This document shows, piece after piece, positions 1-8,410 of a stretch of DNA of 64,000 bases (the first letter of the stretch is position 1; each line of letters begins with the position of its first letter). The notes beneath the pieces were generated by a model. That model was not told the DNA's origin. It ran no database searches and was given only the letters and a program-made list of their open reading frames with translations. Source of the stretch: Mesorhizobium hawassense. Lineage in GTDB: Bacteria > Pseudomonadota > Alphaproteobacteria > Rhizobiales > Rhizobiaceae. The DNA lies in assembly GCF_003289945.1 (NCBI RefSeq), contig NZ_QMBP01000002.1:575941-639940 (forward strand), read 5' to 3'. A program made the position numbers and the translations under genes.

Positions 1-156
1 CGCCTCGCCGACGACCGCGCCGCGGCCTGGCAGGCATTGTTCGACGACAGCCTGTCGTTCCTCCAACGCGAGGCTCCAGTGATCGAACTCAGGCAGCCTG
101 CATTCTGCAGCTTCAAGGACATGAAGCATTTCGAGGAATTGCTCGTGCTCGGATAG
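1..156 (+). CDS. C-terminal fragment of an unidentified protein
   Basis: Frame 1 is open from the window edge to a TAG at 154-156 and gives the last 51 residues of a protein. The tail ends with PAFCSFKDMKHFEELLVLG. This faintly recalls the end of DUF1868/2H-phosphoesterase-type proteins, but the fragment is too short to name. It points in the same direction as the phosphonate transporter genes, 177 bp upstream of phnC, so it could be part of a phosphonate-related unit or simply a neighbour. The 157-333 gap shows no convincing gene. Confidence 0.6.
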   Translation, partial: RLADDRAAAWQALFDDSLSFLQREAPVIELRQPAFCSFKDMKHFEELLVLG

Positions 157-333
157 GCCGGATGCATGTCACCCGGAAGTGCGCAGCGGGTCTGGGACAA
201 TAACTGCTTCAATCGGCATTCATTGGCCTGTGACTCGTAACAAAACTGACATCAATTCGACACCCCAGCTTCATCGGCCTGCGATAGCGAAGGTCAACAG
301 ACCTTCAAACCCGCGACGGACTGGAGCCTTGGT

Positions 334-1191
334 ATGTCGGCATCATCGGCCACGCTGGAAATCCGCGGCGTAACCCGACGATTTGGCAAGAACACCGCCG
401 TCAGCGACATCAACGTCTCGATCCCGCGCGGCCAGATGGTCGGCATCATCGGCCGCTCCGGCGCCGGCAAGTCGACGCTTCTGCGCATGATCAACCGTCT
501 CATCGATCCCAGCCAGGGGTCGATTTTTTTTGACGGCGCCGAGGTCTCCAGCCTGCATGGCTCGCCGCTGCGCCGCTGGCAGCGCGACTGCGCCATGATC
601 TTCCAGCAGTTCAACCTCGTGCCGCGCCTCGACGTCTTGACCAACGTCCTGCTCGGCCGCCTCAACCATCGCTCCACCGTTTCCAATCTGCTCGGGATGT
701 TCACGCACACCGAATGCGCCGAGGCGGTGGCCGCGCTCGAGCGCCTCGACATTGCACGCACCGCGCTGCAGCCCGCCGGCACGCTGTCGGGCGGCCAGCA
801 GCAGCGCGTGGCGATCGCGCGCGCCATGATGCAGCAGCCCAAGGTGCTTCTGGCCGACGAGCCGATCGCTTCGCTCGACCCGCTCAACGCAAAGGTGGTG
901 ATGGACTCGCTGCGTGACATCAATTTGCGCGAAGGCATCACCGTCGTCACCAATCTGCACACGCTGGACACCGCGCGCGCCTATTGCAACCGCATCATCG
1001 GCATGGCCGCCGGCAAGGTCGTCTTCGACGGCGCGCCGGAAGACCTCGACCGCGACGCCGTGCGCACCGTCTATGGCGCCGATGCCAGCGGCGCCGATAT
1101 CTCCGAAGCCATCACGTCGACCAGCGTGACCATCAAGCCGAAGATCATCGCATCCGCCGGACCGCTCGAGCCAGCATTCCCTGGCTACTGA
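334..1191 (+). CDS. phnC: Phosphonate ABC transporter ATP-binding protein PhnC
   Basis: This is the cytoplasmic ATPase that powers phosphonate (or phosphate-ester) import with PhnD and PhnE. The 285-residue protein has Walker [10 protein letters not shown] at 40-48, a Q-loop QQ near 91, signature LSGGQQQR at 151-158, Walker B VLLADEP at 171-177 and the switch histidine at 209 (NLHTLD), all typical of PhnC. The length is slightly above the usual 250-280 because of a C-terminal tail. It is the first gene of a phnC-phnD-phnE-phnE unit. No carbon-phosphorus lyase genes lie in the window, so this locus supplies uptake only. Confidence 0.93.
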   Translation: MSASSATLEIRGVTRRFGKNTAVSDINVSIPRGQMVGIIGRSGAGKSTLLRMINRLIDPSQGSIFFDGAEVSSLHGSPLRRWQRDCAMIFQQFNLVPRLDVLTNVLLGRLNHRSTVSNLLGMFTHTECAEAVAALERLDIARTALQPAGTLSGGQQQRVAIARAMMQQPKVLLADEPIASLDPLNAKVVMDSLRDINLREGITVVTNLHTLDTARAYCNRIIGMAAGKVVFDGAPEDLDRDAVRTVYGADASGADISEAITSTSVTIKPKIIASAGPLEPAFPGY

Positions 1192-1332
1192 ACCCACCGC
1201 CCGGCCTCAGGCGGTCCGGGCAAATTGTGGATATCGGCAGAGCAACCCGGATCGCCCGCCAGCGTCAAAGGCAAAACTTGAAAAATCAGAACGCCGCCGG
1301 CGCGCAGCCGGAGCAACAGGAGAGAGACCAAA

Positions 1333-2241
1333 ATGTTCAGGAAAATGGTTTTTGGGGCGGTTTCGCTGCTCGCCATGGCGGCAAGCGCCGCGCACGCCGC
1401 CGACATCAAGGAATTCCGCGTCGGCATCCTCGGCGGTGAGAACGAGACCGACCGTCTGCGCAACTACCAGTGCCTCGCCGACCACCTGAAGGCCGAGTTC
1501 GGCTTCGATAAGGTGTCGCTGTTCCCGGCCGCCGACTATGACGGCGTCATTCAGGGTCTGCTCGGCGGCACGCTCGACTTCGCCGAACTCGGCGCCTCCG
1601 GCTATGCCAGCGTCTATCTCAAGGATCCGAAGGCTGTCACGCCGATCCTCACCACCAAGCAGACCGACGGCTCCACCGGCTATTATTCGATCGGCCTAGC
1701 GCTCAAGACCTCCGGCATCACCGACATCAAGTCGGCCAAGGGCAAGAAGCTCGGCTATGCCGATCCGGATTCGACCTCGGGTTACCTGATCCCGCTGACC
1801 CAGATCCCGAAGGACACCGGTGCTTCCAACGAGACCTACTTCGCCTCGACGCAGTTCAACGGCGGCCACGAGAACAACGTGCTGGCCGTGCGCGACGGCA
1901 AGGTCGACGTCGCTGTCGACGATTCCTCGGGCATCGGCGACTTCAAGAACGGCTACACCTCGGGCACCTTCCACAAGGAAGTCGCCAAGGGCGCCGTCGA
2001 CCCGAACGACTTCGTCGAAGTCTGGCGCTCGGGCCTGATCCCGAACGGCCCGCTGGTCGTTCGCACCGCGCTCGGCGACGACATGACCGCCAAGCTGACC
2101 GCCTTCTTCACCGCCCTGCCGGCCAAGGACAAGGCCTGCTTCGAAGGCGTCGAGGGCGGCGATTTCACCGGCTATGTCCCCGTGAAGCCGGACTTCTACA
2201 GCGTCATCGTCGAAGCCCGCAAAGCCGCTATCGGCGGCTAA
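1333..2241 (+). CDS. phnD: Phosphonate ABC transporter substrate-binding protein PhnD
   Basis: This periplasmic binding protein delivers phosphonates to the PhnE permeases. The 302-residue product starts with a Sec signal peptide (basic MFRK, a hydrophobic stretch, cleavage near AHA-AD at about residue 22). The mature part has features of the PhnD/PhoD-like group, including the GYYSIGLAL and DPDSTSGYL segments that line the ligand site in this family. A purine-rich RBS (ACAGGAGAGAGACC) lies just before the ATG. The gene is followed within 12 bp by a strong hairpin with a T run, which should make phnD mRNA more abundant than that of the permeases. Confidence 0.92.
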   Translation: MFRKMVFGAVSLLAMAASAAHAADIKEFRVGILGGENETDRLRNYQCLADHLKAEFGFDKVSLFPAADYDGVIQGLLGGTLDFAELGASGYASVYLKDPKAVTPILTTKQTDGSTGYYSIGLALKTSGITDIKSAKGKKLGYADPDSTSGYLIPLTQIPKDTGASNETYFASTQFNGGHENNVLAVRDGKVDVAVDDSSGIGDFKNGYTSGTFHKEVAKGAVDPNDFVEVWRSGLIPNGPLVVRTALGDDMTAKLTAFFTALPAKDKACFEGVEGGDFTGYVPVKPDFYSVIVEARKAAIGG

Positions 2242-2253
2242 AGGCAAGATCAG

Positions 2254-2286
2254 AAAGGGCGGTGTACCTCCAGCACCGCCCTTTTT
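2254..2286 (+). terminator. Rho-independent terminator or attenuator between phnD and phnE
   Basis: A perfect 11-bp stem (AAAGGGCGGTG at 2254-2264 with CACCGCCCTTT at 2274-2284), a 9-nt loop and a run of five T at 2282-2286 form a classic intrinsic terminator. It lies inside the operon, between the binding-protein gene and the first permease gene, so it probably lets only part of the transcripts continue. Confidence 0.85.
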
Positions 2287-2299
2287 GCATGCTCCGATC

Positions 2300-3253
2300 A
2301 TGACATCAGCCACACTCCATTCCGACACGACCCGCCAGCAAGCCGATGCCTGGCGGCGCCAGACTTCGCTGCGCCGCTTCTACACCGCGCTTTGCGTCGG
2401 TCTGCTGCTTGTCGCCATGTGCGCTACCATGTGGTTCGCCGACGAGGCCAACGCCGGCCACTTCTTCGACCGGCTGCCGCATATCCTCGATTTCCTGAGC
2501 TGGCTGATCCCGAAGGACTGCAACGACGTCTGGCGAGCGCTGTTTGACATCGCCTCGCCCAACGACAAGGGCACGCAGGAGTTCAATTTCCCGCTCGGTC
2601 GCGTCTACATCTGGGGCGGCTTCTACATCCCAGAATATTTCGAGCTGATGCTGACCACGGTGAACGTGGCGCTGGTCTCGACCTTCATCGGCTTCGTCTT
2701 CGCGGTACCCTTCTCCTTCATCGCCGCGCGCAATTTGACGCCGAGCCCGATCCTGCGGCTCGTCGTCAAGCGCTTCATGGAACTGCTGCGCGCCTTCCCG
2801 GAAATCGTCATTGCCGGCCTGTTCGCGGCCACCGTCTCGATCGGCCCGGTCGCCGCCATCATCGCCATCGGTCTGCATTCGATCGGCGCCCTGGGCAAGC
2901 TGTTCTACGAGATCAACGAGAATATCGACATGCGCCCGGAGGAGGGCCTGCGCGCCGTCGGCGCCAACTGGTTCGAGCGCGTGCGCTTCGCCGACCTGCC
3001 GCAGGTGCTGCCTAATTTCATGTCCTATACGCTGCTCCGCATCGAGATCAACGTGCGTATCTCGACCATCATGGGCGCGGTCGGCGGCGGCGGCATCGGC
3101 GAGGAGCTGAAGCTTTCCATCTCGCGCGGCTTCGGCGCCAAGACACTGGCGCTGGTGCTCTTGCTCTTCACTACCATCTTCCTCGTCGACCAGTTCTCCG
3201 CCTGGCTGCGCCGCAAGCTCGTCGGCGAGCAGGCCTTCCTGATGAGCGCTTGA
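2300..3253 (+). CDS. phnE: Phosphonate ABC transporter permease PhnE (first copy)
   Basis: Inner-membrane permease of the phosphonate importer, 317 residues. One membrane segment lies near the N-terminus (about residues 30-50) and a BPD_transp_1 domain fills the C-terminal two thirds. The EAA loop that docks on PhnC is visible as EEGLRAVGANWFERVRFADL. An in-frame TTG at 2285 would extend the protein by five residues, but it lies inside the T run of the terminator, so the ATG at 2300 is preferred. It is followed one base after its stop by a second phnE-type gene. Confidence 0.9.
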   Translation: MTSATLHSDTTRQQADAWRRQTSLRRFYTALCVGLLLVAMCATMWFADEANAGHFFDRLPHILDFLSWLIPKDCNDVWRALFDIASPNDKGTQEFNFPLGRVYIWGGFYIPEYFELMLTTVNVALVSTFIGFVFAVPFSFIAARNLTPSPILRLVVKRFMELLRAFPEIVIAGLFAATVSIGPVAAIIAIGLHSIGALGKLFYEINENIDMRPEEGLRAVGANWFERVRFADLPQVLPNFMSYTLLRIEINVRISTIMGAVGGGGIGEELKLSISRGFGAKTLALVLLLFTTIFLVDQFSAWLRRKLVGEQAFLMSA

Positions 3254-3254
3254 T

Positions 3255-4625
3255 ATGGCGGCGACAATGACTGTCGATCAAGTCAAGGCCATCGAAGACC
3301 GCCACCCGCAGATCTTCCAGCGGCCGGCCTACAAGCGCTTCTGGCCGCTGCTGCTGATCGCCGGCACGGTGCTCTACCTCGCTTATGCCTTGTGGTTCTT
3401 CAGCCTGCCGCAGGTGCTGCGCGAGTCGCATTGGGAGCGCCTGCCGCTCTTCCTGTCGCAATGGATCAGCTACGACCTGCAGCCCGAATTCCGGCTCGAC
3501 CAGCCTGAGATCACGCCGAAATATCCGCGCTTCTCCGCGCTTGGCGAAAACCCCAATCCCGACTGGGTGATCAAGAACCCCGACGGCACCTACACGGTTC
3601 AGATCGACGGTGATGCAAAATCCGTCACCTTCGACAAGACAAGGGCCTCGATCACCGCCAATGGCGTGACCGTGCCGATAGCGCTGACCGGCGGCAAGCC
3701 CGTGGTGACCGGCCCGGTGCCGGACTGGATGACCGTGCACGACGACGAGATCGTCGCCAAGATGGGCTTTGCCGGCGAAGTGCGCGTCACCGTCGACCGC
3801 GTCAAGGTGCGCAAGCGCTTCCTCGGCTGGGCGAATTTCGTCTTCGACACCCGCTCGCCCTTCTTCGGCAAATCCGCCGGCGAGGTCTTCTCGTTGATCG
3901 TCTCGGGGCCAGAGCTCAAGCCCGGCACGTCGAACCTTGCTCTGGCCGCCGACAACATCTGGAACAACGCGCAGTGGCAGCACGGCGACGTCTGGACGAA
4001 GCTGTTGCAGACCATCGTCATGGCGTTCCTCGGCACGCTGCTCGGGGGCATCGTCGCCTTCCCGCTCGCCTTCTTCGCCGCCCGCAACATCACGCCGAGC
4101 GGCATCCTCAGCCAAGTGCTGAAACGCTTCTTCGACTTCATGCGCTCGGTCGACATGCTGATCTGGGCGCTGTTCTTCACTCGCGCCTTCGGCCCTGGAC
4201 CGCTGGCCGGTAGCGCGGCGATCTTCTTCACCGAGATCGGCACATTGGGCAAAACCTATTCCGAGGCGCTGGAGAACATCGACGACAAGCCGCGCGAAGG
4301 GGTACTCTCGACCGGAGCCAACGGCTTGCTGGTGCAGCGCTACGGCGTGCTGCCGGAAGTTGTGCCGATCTTCATCAGCCAGACGCTCTACCAGTGGGAA
4401 TCGAATACGCGCGGCGCCACCATCATCGGCGCCGTTGGCGCCGGCGGCATCGGCCTGAAGCTCTGGGAAGCGATGCGCACCAATTCGAACTGGGCCAACG
4501 TCTTCTACATGGTGCTTTTGACGCTGCTCGTCGTCTTCATCTTCGACAACATCTCGAACTTCCTGCGCCGTAGGCTGAGCCGCACGCTGCATGACTACAA
4601 CAGGCTGCAGGCAGAGCGGAGTTAA
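3255..4625 (+). CDS. phnE: Phosphonate ABC transporter permease PhnE (second, long copy)
   Basis: Second permease subunit of the importer, 456 residues. It has an N-terminal membrane segment (about 33-52), then about 200 residues of hydrophilic sequence, then the BPD_transp_1 domain with an EAA loop (REGVLSTGANGLLVQRYGVLPEV). The long insert between the first membrane segment and the transport domain should lie in the periplasm. Long PhnE2 proteins beside a shorter PhnE are known in rhizobia. The gene begins directly after the first phnE stop, so the two are almost certainly co-translated and form a heterodimeric channel. Confidence 0.9.
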   Translation: MAATMTVDQVKAIEDRHPQIFQRPAYKRFWPLLLIAGTVLYLAYALWFFSLPQVLRESHWERLPLFLSQWISYDLQPEFRLDQPEITPKYPRFSALGENPNPDWVIKNPDGTYTVQIDGDAKSVTFDKTRASITANGVTVPIALTGGKPVVTGPVPDWMTVHDDEIVAKMGFAGEVRVTVDRVKVRKRFLGWANFVFDTRSPFFGKSAGEVFSLIVSGPELKPGTSNLALAADNIWNNAQWQHGDVWTKLLQTIVMAFLGTLLGGIVAFPLAFFAARNITPSGILSQVLKRFFDFMRSVDMLIWALFFTRAFGPGPLAGSAAIFFTEIGTLGKTYSEALENIDDKPREGVLSTGANGLLVQRYGVLPEVVPIFISQTLYQWESNTRGATIIGAVGAGGIGLKLWEAMRTNSNWANVFYMVLLTLLVVFIFDNISNFLRRRLSRTLHDYNRLQAERS

Positions 4626-4642
4626 CAGGCTCAGCACGGGAG

Positions 4643-4783
4643 GGTGCACCGAGATTCAGGTCAGGCCGAGCCGAAAATGGCAGGTTCCGAGAACCGGAGC
4701 GGAGCGTACTTGAAGTACGTGAGCACCGGAAGCGCAGGAAGCTGCCATTTGCAGGCCGGCCTCACCTGAATATCGATGCACCC
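4643..4783. repeat. Long palindromic intergenic repeat (RIME-like mosaic)
   Basis: The ends are inverted copies: GGGTGCACCGAGATTCAGG from 4643 pairs with the complement of CCTGAATATCGATGCACCC ending at 4783. Inside are further nested pairs (AAAATGGCAG with CTGCCATTT, and a GTACTTGAAGTAC hairpin), so the whole unit folds as a cruciform. The outer arms, GATTCAGGTCAGGCC and GGCCTCACCTGAA, recur as a short version at 5665-5714. It sits between convergent genes and ends exactly at the stop codon of the reverse gene. Its mosaic build resembles the RIME elements of rhizobia. Confidence 0.75.
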
Positions 4784-5640
4784 TACGCCGCCTTCCTCCA
4801 CCCATCCCTGATATGCCTATACCCATCGCGATAGACAGCCTCCGGGCTCTCCGCAAAATCCCGCCAGACCTTCGTCGCCGCCGCCAGATCCTTCAGGGAG
4901 CGGCCGAAGGATTCGATCGTCAGCCAGTCGTCATAACCACTCTTACGAATGGCGGAGAACGTCTCCTTCCAGGGAATGTTGCCACGCCCCGGCACACCGC
5001 GGTCGTTCTCCGAAATATGGATATGGACGACATTGCGGCGATGCTTCGTATAGGCGGCGATCGGGTCGGCCTCCTCGATGTTGGCGTGAAAAGTGTCGTA
5101 CATCGCCTTGATGTGCGGCCGGTCGATCACGTCGACATGCTCCGACAGGTCGGCCATGGTGTTGACCAGATAGCATTCGAAGCGGTTCACCGCTTCGAGC
5201 CCGATGGTGACGCCTTTCTTGCCGGCATGGTCGCCGATGGCGCGCTGCGAGGCGACCGAGCGCTTCTTTTCCGCCGCCGTCGGTCCGCTGCCGGAAAAGG
5301 CGCCGAGCGTCGAATGCAGCGGCCCGCTCAGCTTGTCCGCGCCGAGCGCGGCGCTGCAGTCGATCGCCCATTTCATGTAGTCAATGCCGGTCTTGCGGGT
5401 GGCGGCATCCGGCGAGATCAGGTTCATCGCCGGATCGCCCATCGCCGAGACCGCGGTGCGCTGCAGGCCGATGCGGTCGAGCATTTCGCCCAGCTTCCTG
5501 TAGTCATCCGGTGCGCCGGCAAAGACCGGTATCTCGACGCCGTCGAAGCCTGTCGCCTTGATGTCCTTCAGCAGCGCCTCCTGCTTCTTCGAGACGCTGG
5601 TCGTCCACAAGAACATGCACATGCCGATCTTCATCGACAT
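4783..5640 (-). CDS. Sugar epimerase of the D-tagatose 3-epimerase family
   Basis: A 285-residue TIM-barrel protein of the AP-endonuclease 2/xylose-isomerase-like superfamily. All four metal ligands of D-tagatose/D-psicose 3-epimerases are present: Glu149 (LEAVNRFE), Asp182 (YDTFHANIEE), His208 (HIHISENDRGVPG) and Glu243 (TIESFG). Their spacing is identical to Glu152, Asp185, His211 and Glu246 of the Pseudomonas cichorii enzyme. It therefore probably epimerises a ketose at C3 (tagatose, psicose, ribulose or similar) in the cytoplasm. It is the last gene of a reverse-strand unit with an oxidoreductase and another TIM-barrel protein; the true substrate cannot be read from the sequence. Confidence 0.85.
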   Translation of the reverse strand: MSMKIGMCMFLWTTSVSKKQEALLKDIKATGFDGVEIPVFAGAPDDYRKLGEMLDRIGLQRTAVSAMGDPAMNLISPDAATRKTGIDYMKWAIDCSAALGADKLSGPLHSTLGAFSGSGPTAAEKKRSVASQRAIGDHAGKKGVTIGLEAVNRFECYLVNTMADLSEHVDVIDRPHIKAMYDTFHANIEEADPIAAYTKHRRNVVHIHISENDRGVPGRGNIPWKETFSAIRKSGYDDWLTIESFGRSLKDLAAATKVWRDFAESPEAVYRDGYRHIRDGWRKAA

Positions 5641-5664
5641 CCCCTCCCCATCACCTTCGATCGA

Positions 5665-5714
5665 GGGGTGATGAGATTCAGGTCAGGCCGGCCTCACCTG
5701 AAGATCGTCGCCCC
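5665..5714. repeat. Short palindromic repeat, same family as 4643-4783
   Basis: GGGG and a GATTCAGGTCAGGCC arm are followed directly by GGCCTCACCTGAAGATC and CCCC, giving a compact hairpin of about 50 bp. It equals the outer arms of the longer element at 4643-4783 without the central 85 bp. Like that copy it ends at the stop codon of the upstream reverse-strand gene, so it may also stabilise or terminate that message. Confidence 0.7.
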
Positions 5715-6901
5715 TAGAGTTTCGTCCACGCCCCATTCTTCTTCGACGACTTCACGCAGGCCTCGATGAAGGCCATGCCCTCGACGCCGTCGGCGATGGT
5801 CGGGAAGACGACATCCTTAGCCGGCTTTCCGCCTTTCCTGCGCGCCGCGCGGATGGCGCGGGCCGCTTCCTGGTATATGTTGGCGAAGCCTTCGAGATAG
5901 CCCTCCGGATGGCCGGGAGGCACGCGGGTGACCCGCGCCGCCGCCGCCATCGATCCGGCGCCGCCGCGGGTGAGCAACTGCTTCGGCTGACCGAACGGCG
6001 TGTACCAAAGGTAGTTCGGATCGGCCTGCACCCATTCCAGCCCGCCCTTGGAACCGTAGATGCGCAGCTTCAGCCCGTTCTCGTGGCCTGGCGCCACCTG
6101 GCTGGCCCAGATCATGCCCTTGGCCGGATGGCCCTTGCCGACCGGCTTGAAGCGCAGCATGACGTTGACATTGTCGTCGAGCTGGCGGCCCGGCACGAAG
6201 GCGTCGAGATCGGCTGAAAGAGAATCCAGCTCCAGCCCGGAAACGAAGCGGGCGAGATTGTAGGCATGCGTGCCGATATCGCCGAGCGCGCCGCCCGCAC
6301 CTGCTTGCTTGGGGTCGGAGCGCCAGGCCGCTTGCTTCTGGCCGGTGGCGGCGAGGTCCTCGGTCAGCCAATCCTGCGGATATTCCGACTGCACGATGCG
6401 GATGTCGCCGAGTTGGCCCTTGGCCACCATCTCGCGCGCCTGCCTGATCATCGGATAGGCGGTGTAATTGTGGGTCAGCACGAACACCTTGCCGGTCTTC
6501 TCGACGAGGGCGGCGAGCTTCTTCGCCTCGGCCAGCGAGGTCGCCAGCGGCTTGTCGCAGATGACATGGATGCCGGCCTCGAGGAAGGCTTTTGCGGCCG
6601 GGACGTGCACGTTGTTGGGCGTGACGATCGCCACCGCCTCGATGCCGTCGGGACGCTTGGCCTCGGCCTTGGCCATCTCGGAATAGGAGCCGTAGCTGCG
6701 TGACGGATCGAGCCCGAGTTCCTCGGCCGAGGCCTTTGCCCGTTCCGGGTTCGACGACAGCGCGCCGGCCACCAGCACGAAGTCGTTGTCCATGCGCGCC
6801 GCGATGCGGTGCACCGCCCCGATGAAGGCGCCCCGCCCGCCTCCGACCATGCCATAACGGATCGGGCCGCCTCCCGTTTCCGACTTCGATGCGCCGACCA
6901 T
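5714..6901 (-). CDS. Gfo/Idh/MocA family NAD(P)-dependent oxidoreductase
   Basis: This cytoplasmic sugar or polyol dehydrogenase has 395 residues. The Rossmann motif is seen at 18-28 (MVGGGRGAFIG), the cofactor-binding CDKPLA at 115-120 (the usual EKP appears as DKP), and the catalytic GDIGTHAYN at 207-215 with Asp208 and His212. The C-terminal half is the family's alpha/beta domain. It lies between two TIM-barrel isomerase genes on the same strand, the usual setting of oxidoreductases acting on inositols, keto-sugars or sugar acids. Substrate is unknown. The start is the ATG at 6901, about 110 bp after the upstream gene's stop when read on the reverse strand. Confidence 0.88.
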   Translation of the reverse strand: MVGASKSETGGGPIRYGMVGGGRGAFIGAVHRIAARMDNDFVLVAGALSSNPERAKASAEELGLDPSRSYGSYSEMAKAEAKRPDGIEAVAIVTPNNVHVPAAKAFLEAGIHVICDKPLATSLAEAKKLAALVEKTGKVFVLTHNYTAYPMIRQAREMVAKGQLGDIRIVQSEYPQDWLTEDLAATGQKQAAWRSDPKQAGAGGALGDIGTHAYNLARFVSGLELDSLSADLDAFVPGRQLDDNVNVMLRFKPVGKGHPAKGMIWASQVAPGHENGLKLRIYGSKGGLEWVQADPNYLWYTPFGQPKQLLTRGGAGSMAAAARVTRVPPGHPEGYLEGFANIYQEAARAIRAARRKGGKPAKDVVFPTIADGVEGMAFIEACVKSSKKNGAWTKL

Positions 6902-6953
6902 TTTTTCTCCCTCGTGTCTTGGATGTACCTCCCTCTGGGGAGGCGAAGTCGCG

Positions 6954-8009
6954 TCAAATCCCCATCATCGCGCGCAACAGCTTCTTGTCCGTCGTGCCGG
7001 CGGCGAAATCGTCGAAGGCTTTCTCCGTCACCCGGATGATGTGGTGCTGGATGAAGGGCGCGCCTTCGGCGGCGCCGTCCTCCGGATGCTTGAGACAGCA
7101 TTCCCACTCGAGCACCGCCCAGGAATCATAATTGTACTGGGTGAGCTTGGAGAAGATGCCGCTGAAATCCACCTGCCCATCGCCCAGCGAGCGGAAGCGG
7201 CCGGCCCGGTTCACCCAGCCCTGGTAGCCGGAATAGACGCCTTGCCGTCCGGTCGGGTTGAACTCGGCATCCTTGACGTGGAACGCTTTGATCCGCTCGT
7301 GGTAGATGTCGATGAACTCCAGATAGTCGAGCTGCTGCAGCAGGAAATGTGACGGATCGTAGTTGATGTTGCAGCGCTTGTGGCCGCCGACCGCGTCGAG
7401 GAACATCTCGAAGGTCGCGCCGTCGAACACGTCCTCGGAGGGATGGATCTCGTAGCCGACATCGACGCCATTGTCCTCATAGACATCGAGGATCGGCTTC
7501 CAGCGCTTGCCTAGCTCGCCGAAGGCTTCCTCGATGAGACCAGCCGGCCGCTGCGGGAAGGGGTAGAGGTAAGGAAAAGCCAGCGAGCCGGTGAACGATA
7601 CCAAGGCATTGAGCCCGAGATTGCGCGAGGCCTTGGCGCCGAACTTCATCTGTTCGACAGCCCATTTCTGGCGAGCCTTGGGATTGTCGTGCACCGATGG
7701 CGGCGCGAATCCGTCCATCTGCGCGTCATAGGCGGGATGCACCGCCACCAGTTGCCCCTGCAGATGCGTCGACAGTTCTGTGATCGCGACTCCGGCATCG
7801 GCGCAGATGCCTTTCACCTCGTCGCAATAGGCCTTCGACGACGCCGCCTTCTTGAGGTCGAACAGGCGCCCGTCCCAGGTGGGGATCTGCACGCCCTTGT
7901 AGCCGAGGCCGGCTGCCCATTTGGTGATCGAAGCCAGTGAATTGAACGGCGCGGCGTCGCCCGCGAACTGCGCTAGAAACAGGCCAGGCCCCTTCATCGT
8001 CGTCGGCAT
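6954..8009 (-). CDS. Sugar phosphate isomerase/epimerase, TIM barrel
   Basis: A 351-residue member of the xylose-isomerase-like TIM-barrel superfamily. It is more divergent than the other two in this cluster but keeps a complete metal site: Glu187 (VGYEIHP), Asp218 with His221 (NYDPSHF), His244 (AFHVKD) and Glu301 (AVLEWE). The ATG at 8009 is preferred because GGAGG lies six bases before it; further ATGs exist at 8015 and 7997. It is the first gene of the reverse unit epimerase-like / Gfo-Idh / epimerase and is divergent from a fourth sugar gene at 8411. Two GntR-type operators lie in the shared upstream region. Confidence 0.82.
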   Translation of the reverse strand: MPTTMKGPGLFLAQFAGDAAPFNSLASITKWAAGLGYKGVQIPTWDGRLFDLKKAASSKAYCDEVKGICADAGVAITELSTHLQGQLVAVHPAYDAQMDGFAPPSVHDNPKARQKWAVEQMKFGAKASRNLGLNALVSFTGSLAFPYLYPFPQRPAGLIEEAFGELGKRWKPILDVYEDNGVDVGYEIHPSEDVFDGATFEMFLDAVGGHKRCNINYDPSHFLLQQLDYLEFIDIYHERIKAFHVKDAEFNPTGRQGVYSGYQGWVNRAGRFRSLGDGQVDFSGIFSKLTQYNYDSWAVLEWECCLKHPEDGAAEGAPFIQHHIIRVTEKAFDDFAAGTTDKKLLRAMMGI

Positions 8010-8113
8010 CGGCATCCTCCCTCTCTTTGTTTTCGCCACCAAGCATAGCGTCGATTGGAGCGAGGGCCACCCTGTTTGGGCGAACTTACCGGCATCTCAG
8101 CGCCATGCCATTC

Positions 8114-8124
8114 TGGTATTACCA
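8114..8124. promoter_or_regulatory. FadR/GntR-type operator TGGTATTACCA
   Basis: The core TGGT-ATT-ACCA fits the TnGTnnnACnA consensus of FadR-subfamily GntR regulators. It lies in the 401-bp gap 8010-8410 between divergent catabolic genes, 105 bp upstream of the reverse gene. The same 11-mer recurs at 28042-28052. Apart from this site and the one at 8294 the gap shows no gene or stable hairpin. Confidence 0.7.
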
Positions 8125-8293
8125 AATCTCGCAACTCGGTCAAGCGCCGGAAAACCGCGGGCTAGCCATCGCACTGCGAGCAAGCACTCAAGATTATCTT
8201 ATAAAATCAGTATATTGACTACGCTGCCGGGCTGCCACCGCCCAGTTCTTGCCGCGCACGAAAATTTGCTGTAGAGGTCATGATAGGCCCAAT

Positions 8294-8304
8294 TGGTCGA
8301 ACCA
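8294..8304. promoter_or_regulatory. FadR/GntR-type operator TGGTCGAACCA
   Basis: Second perfect palindromic core in the divergent gap, flanked by AAT and GTTT, 107 bp before the ATG of the forward epimerase gene and 180 bp from the first site. The identical core recurs at 28218-28228. Confidence 0.7.
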
Positions 8305-8410
8305 GTTTCCGAAGAAATGCTGGCAGCGCCTTGGGGAGGAAACGTGCGGCCGCCTCGAACCGAGGCGTCGTGGGGTAAATGTGACAGGCGAATTCTGGGA
8401 AGGATAGACC

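Noticed and set aside
228..252. PHO-box-like half-sites CTGTGAC and CTGACAT before phnC
   Set aside because: The half-sites are 18 bp apart start to start, whereas PhoB half-sites are spaced by 11, and both deviate from CTGTCAT. Not strong enough to report as an operator.
2285..2299. TTG start for the first phnE, five residues upstream
   Set aside because: It lies in the T run of the intrinsic terminator and has no RBS.
3171..4649. 492-residue reverse frame opposite phnE
   Set aside because: Antisense shadow typical of high-GC coding DNA; the forward strand holds an intact permease with all family motifs.
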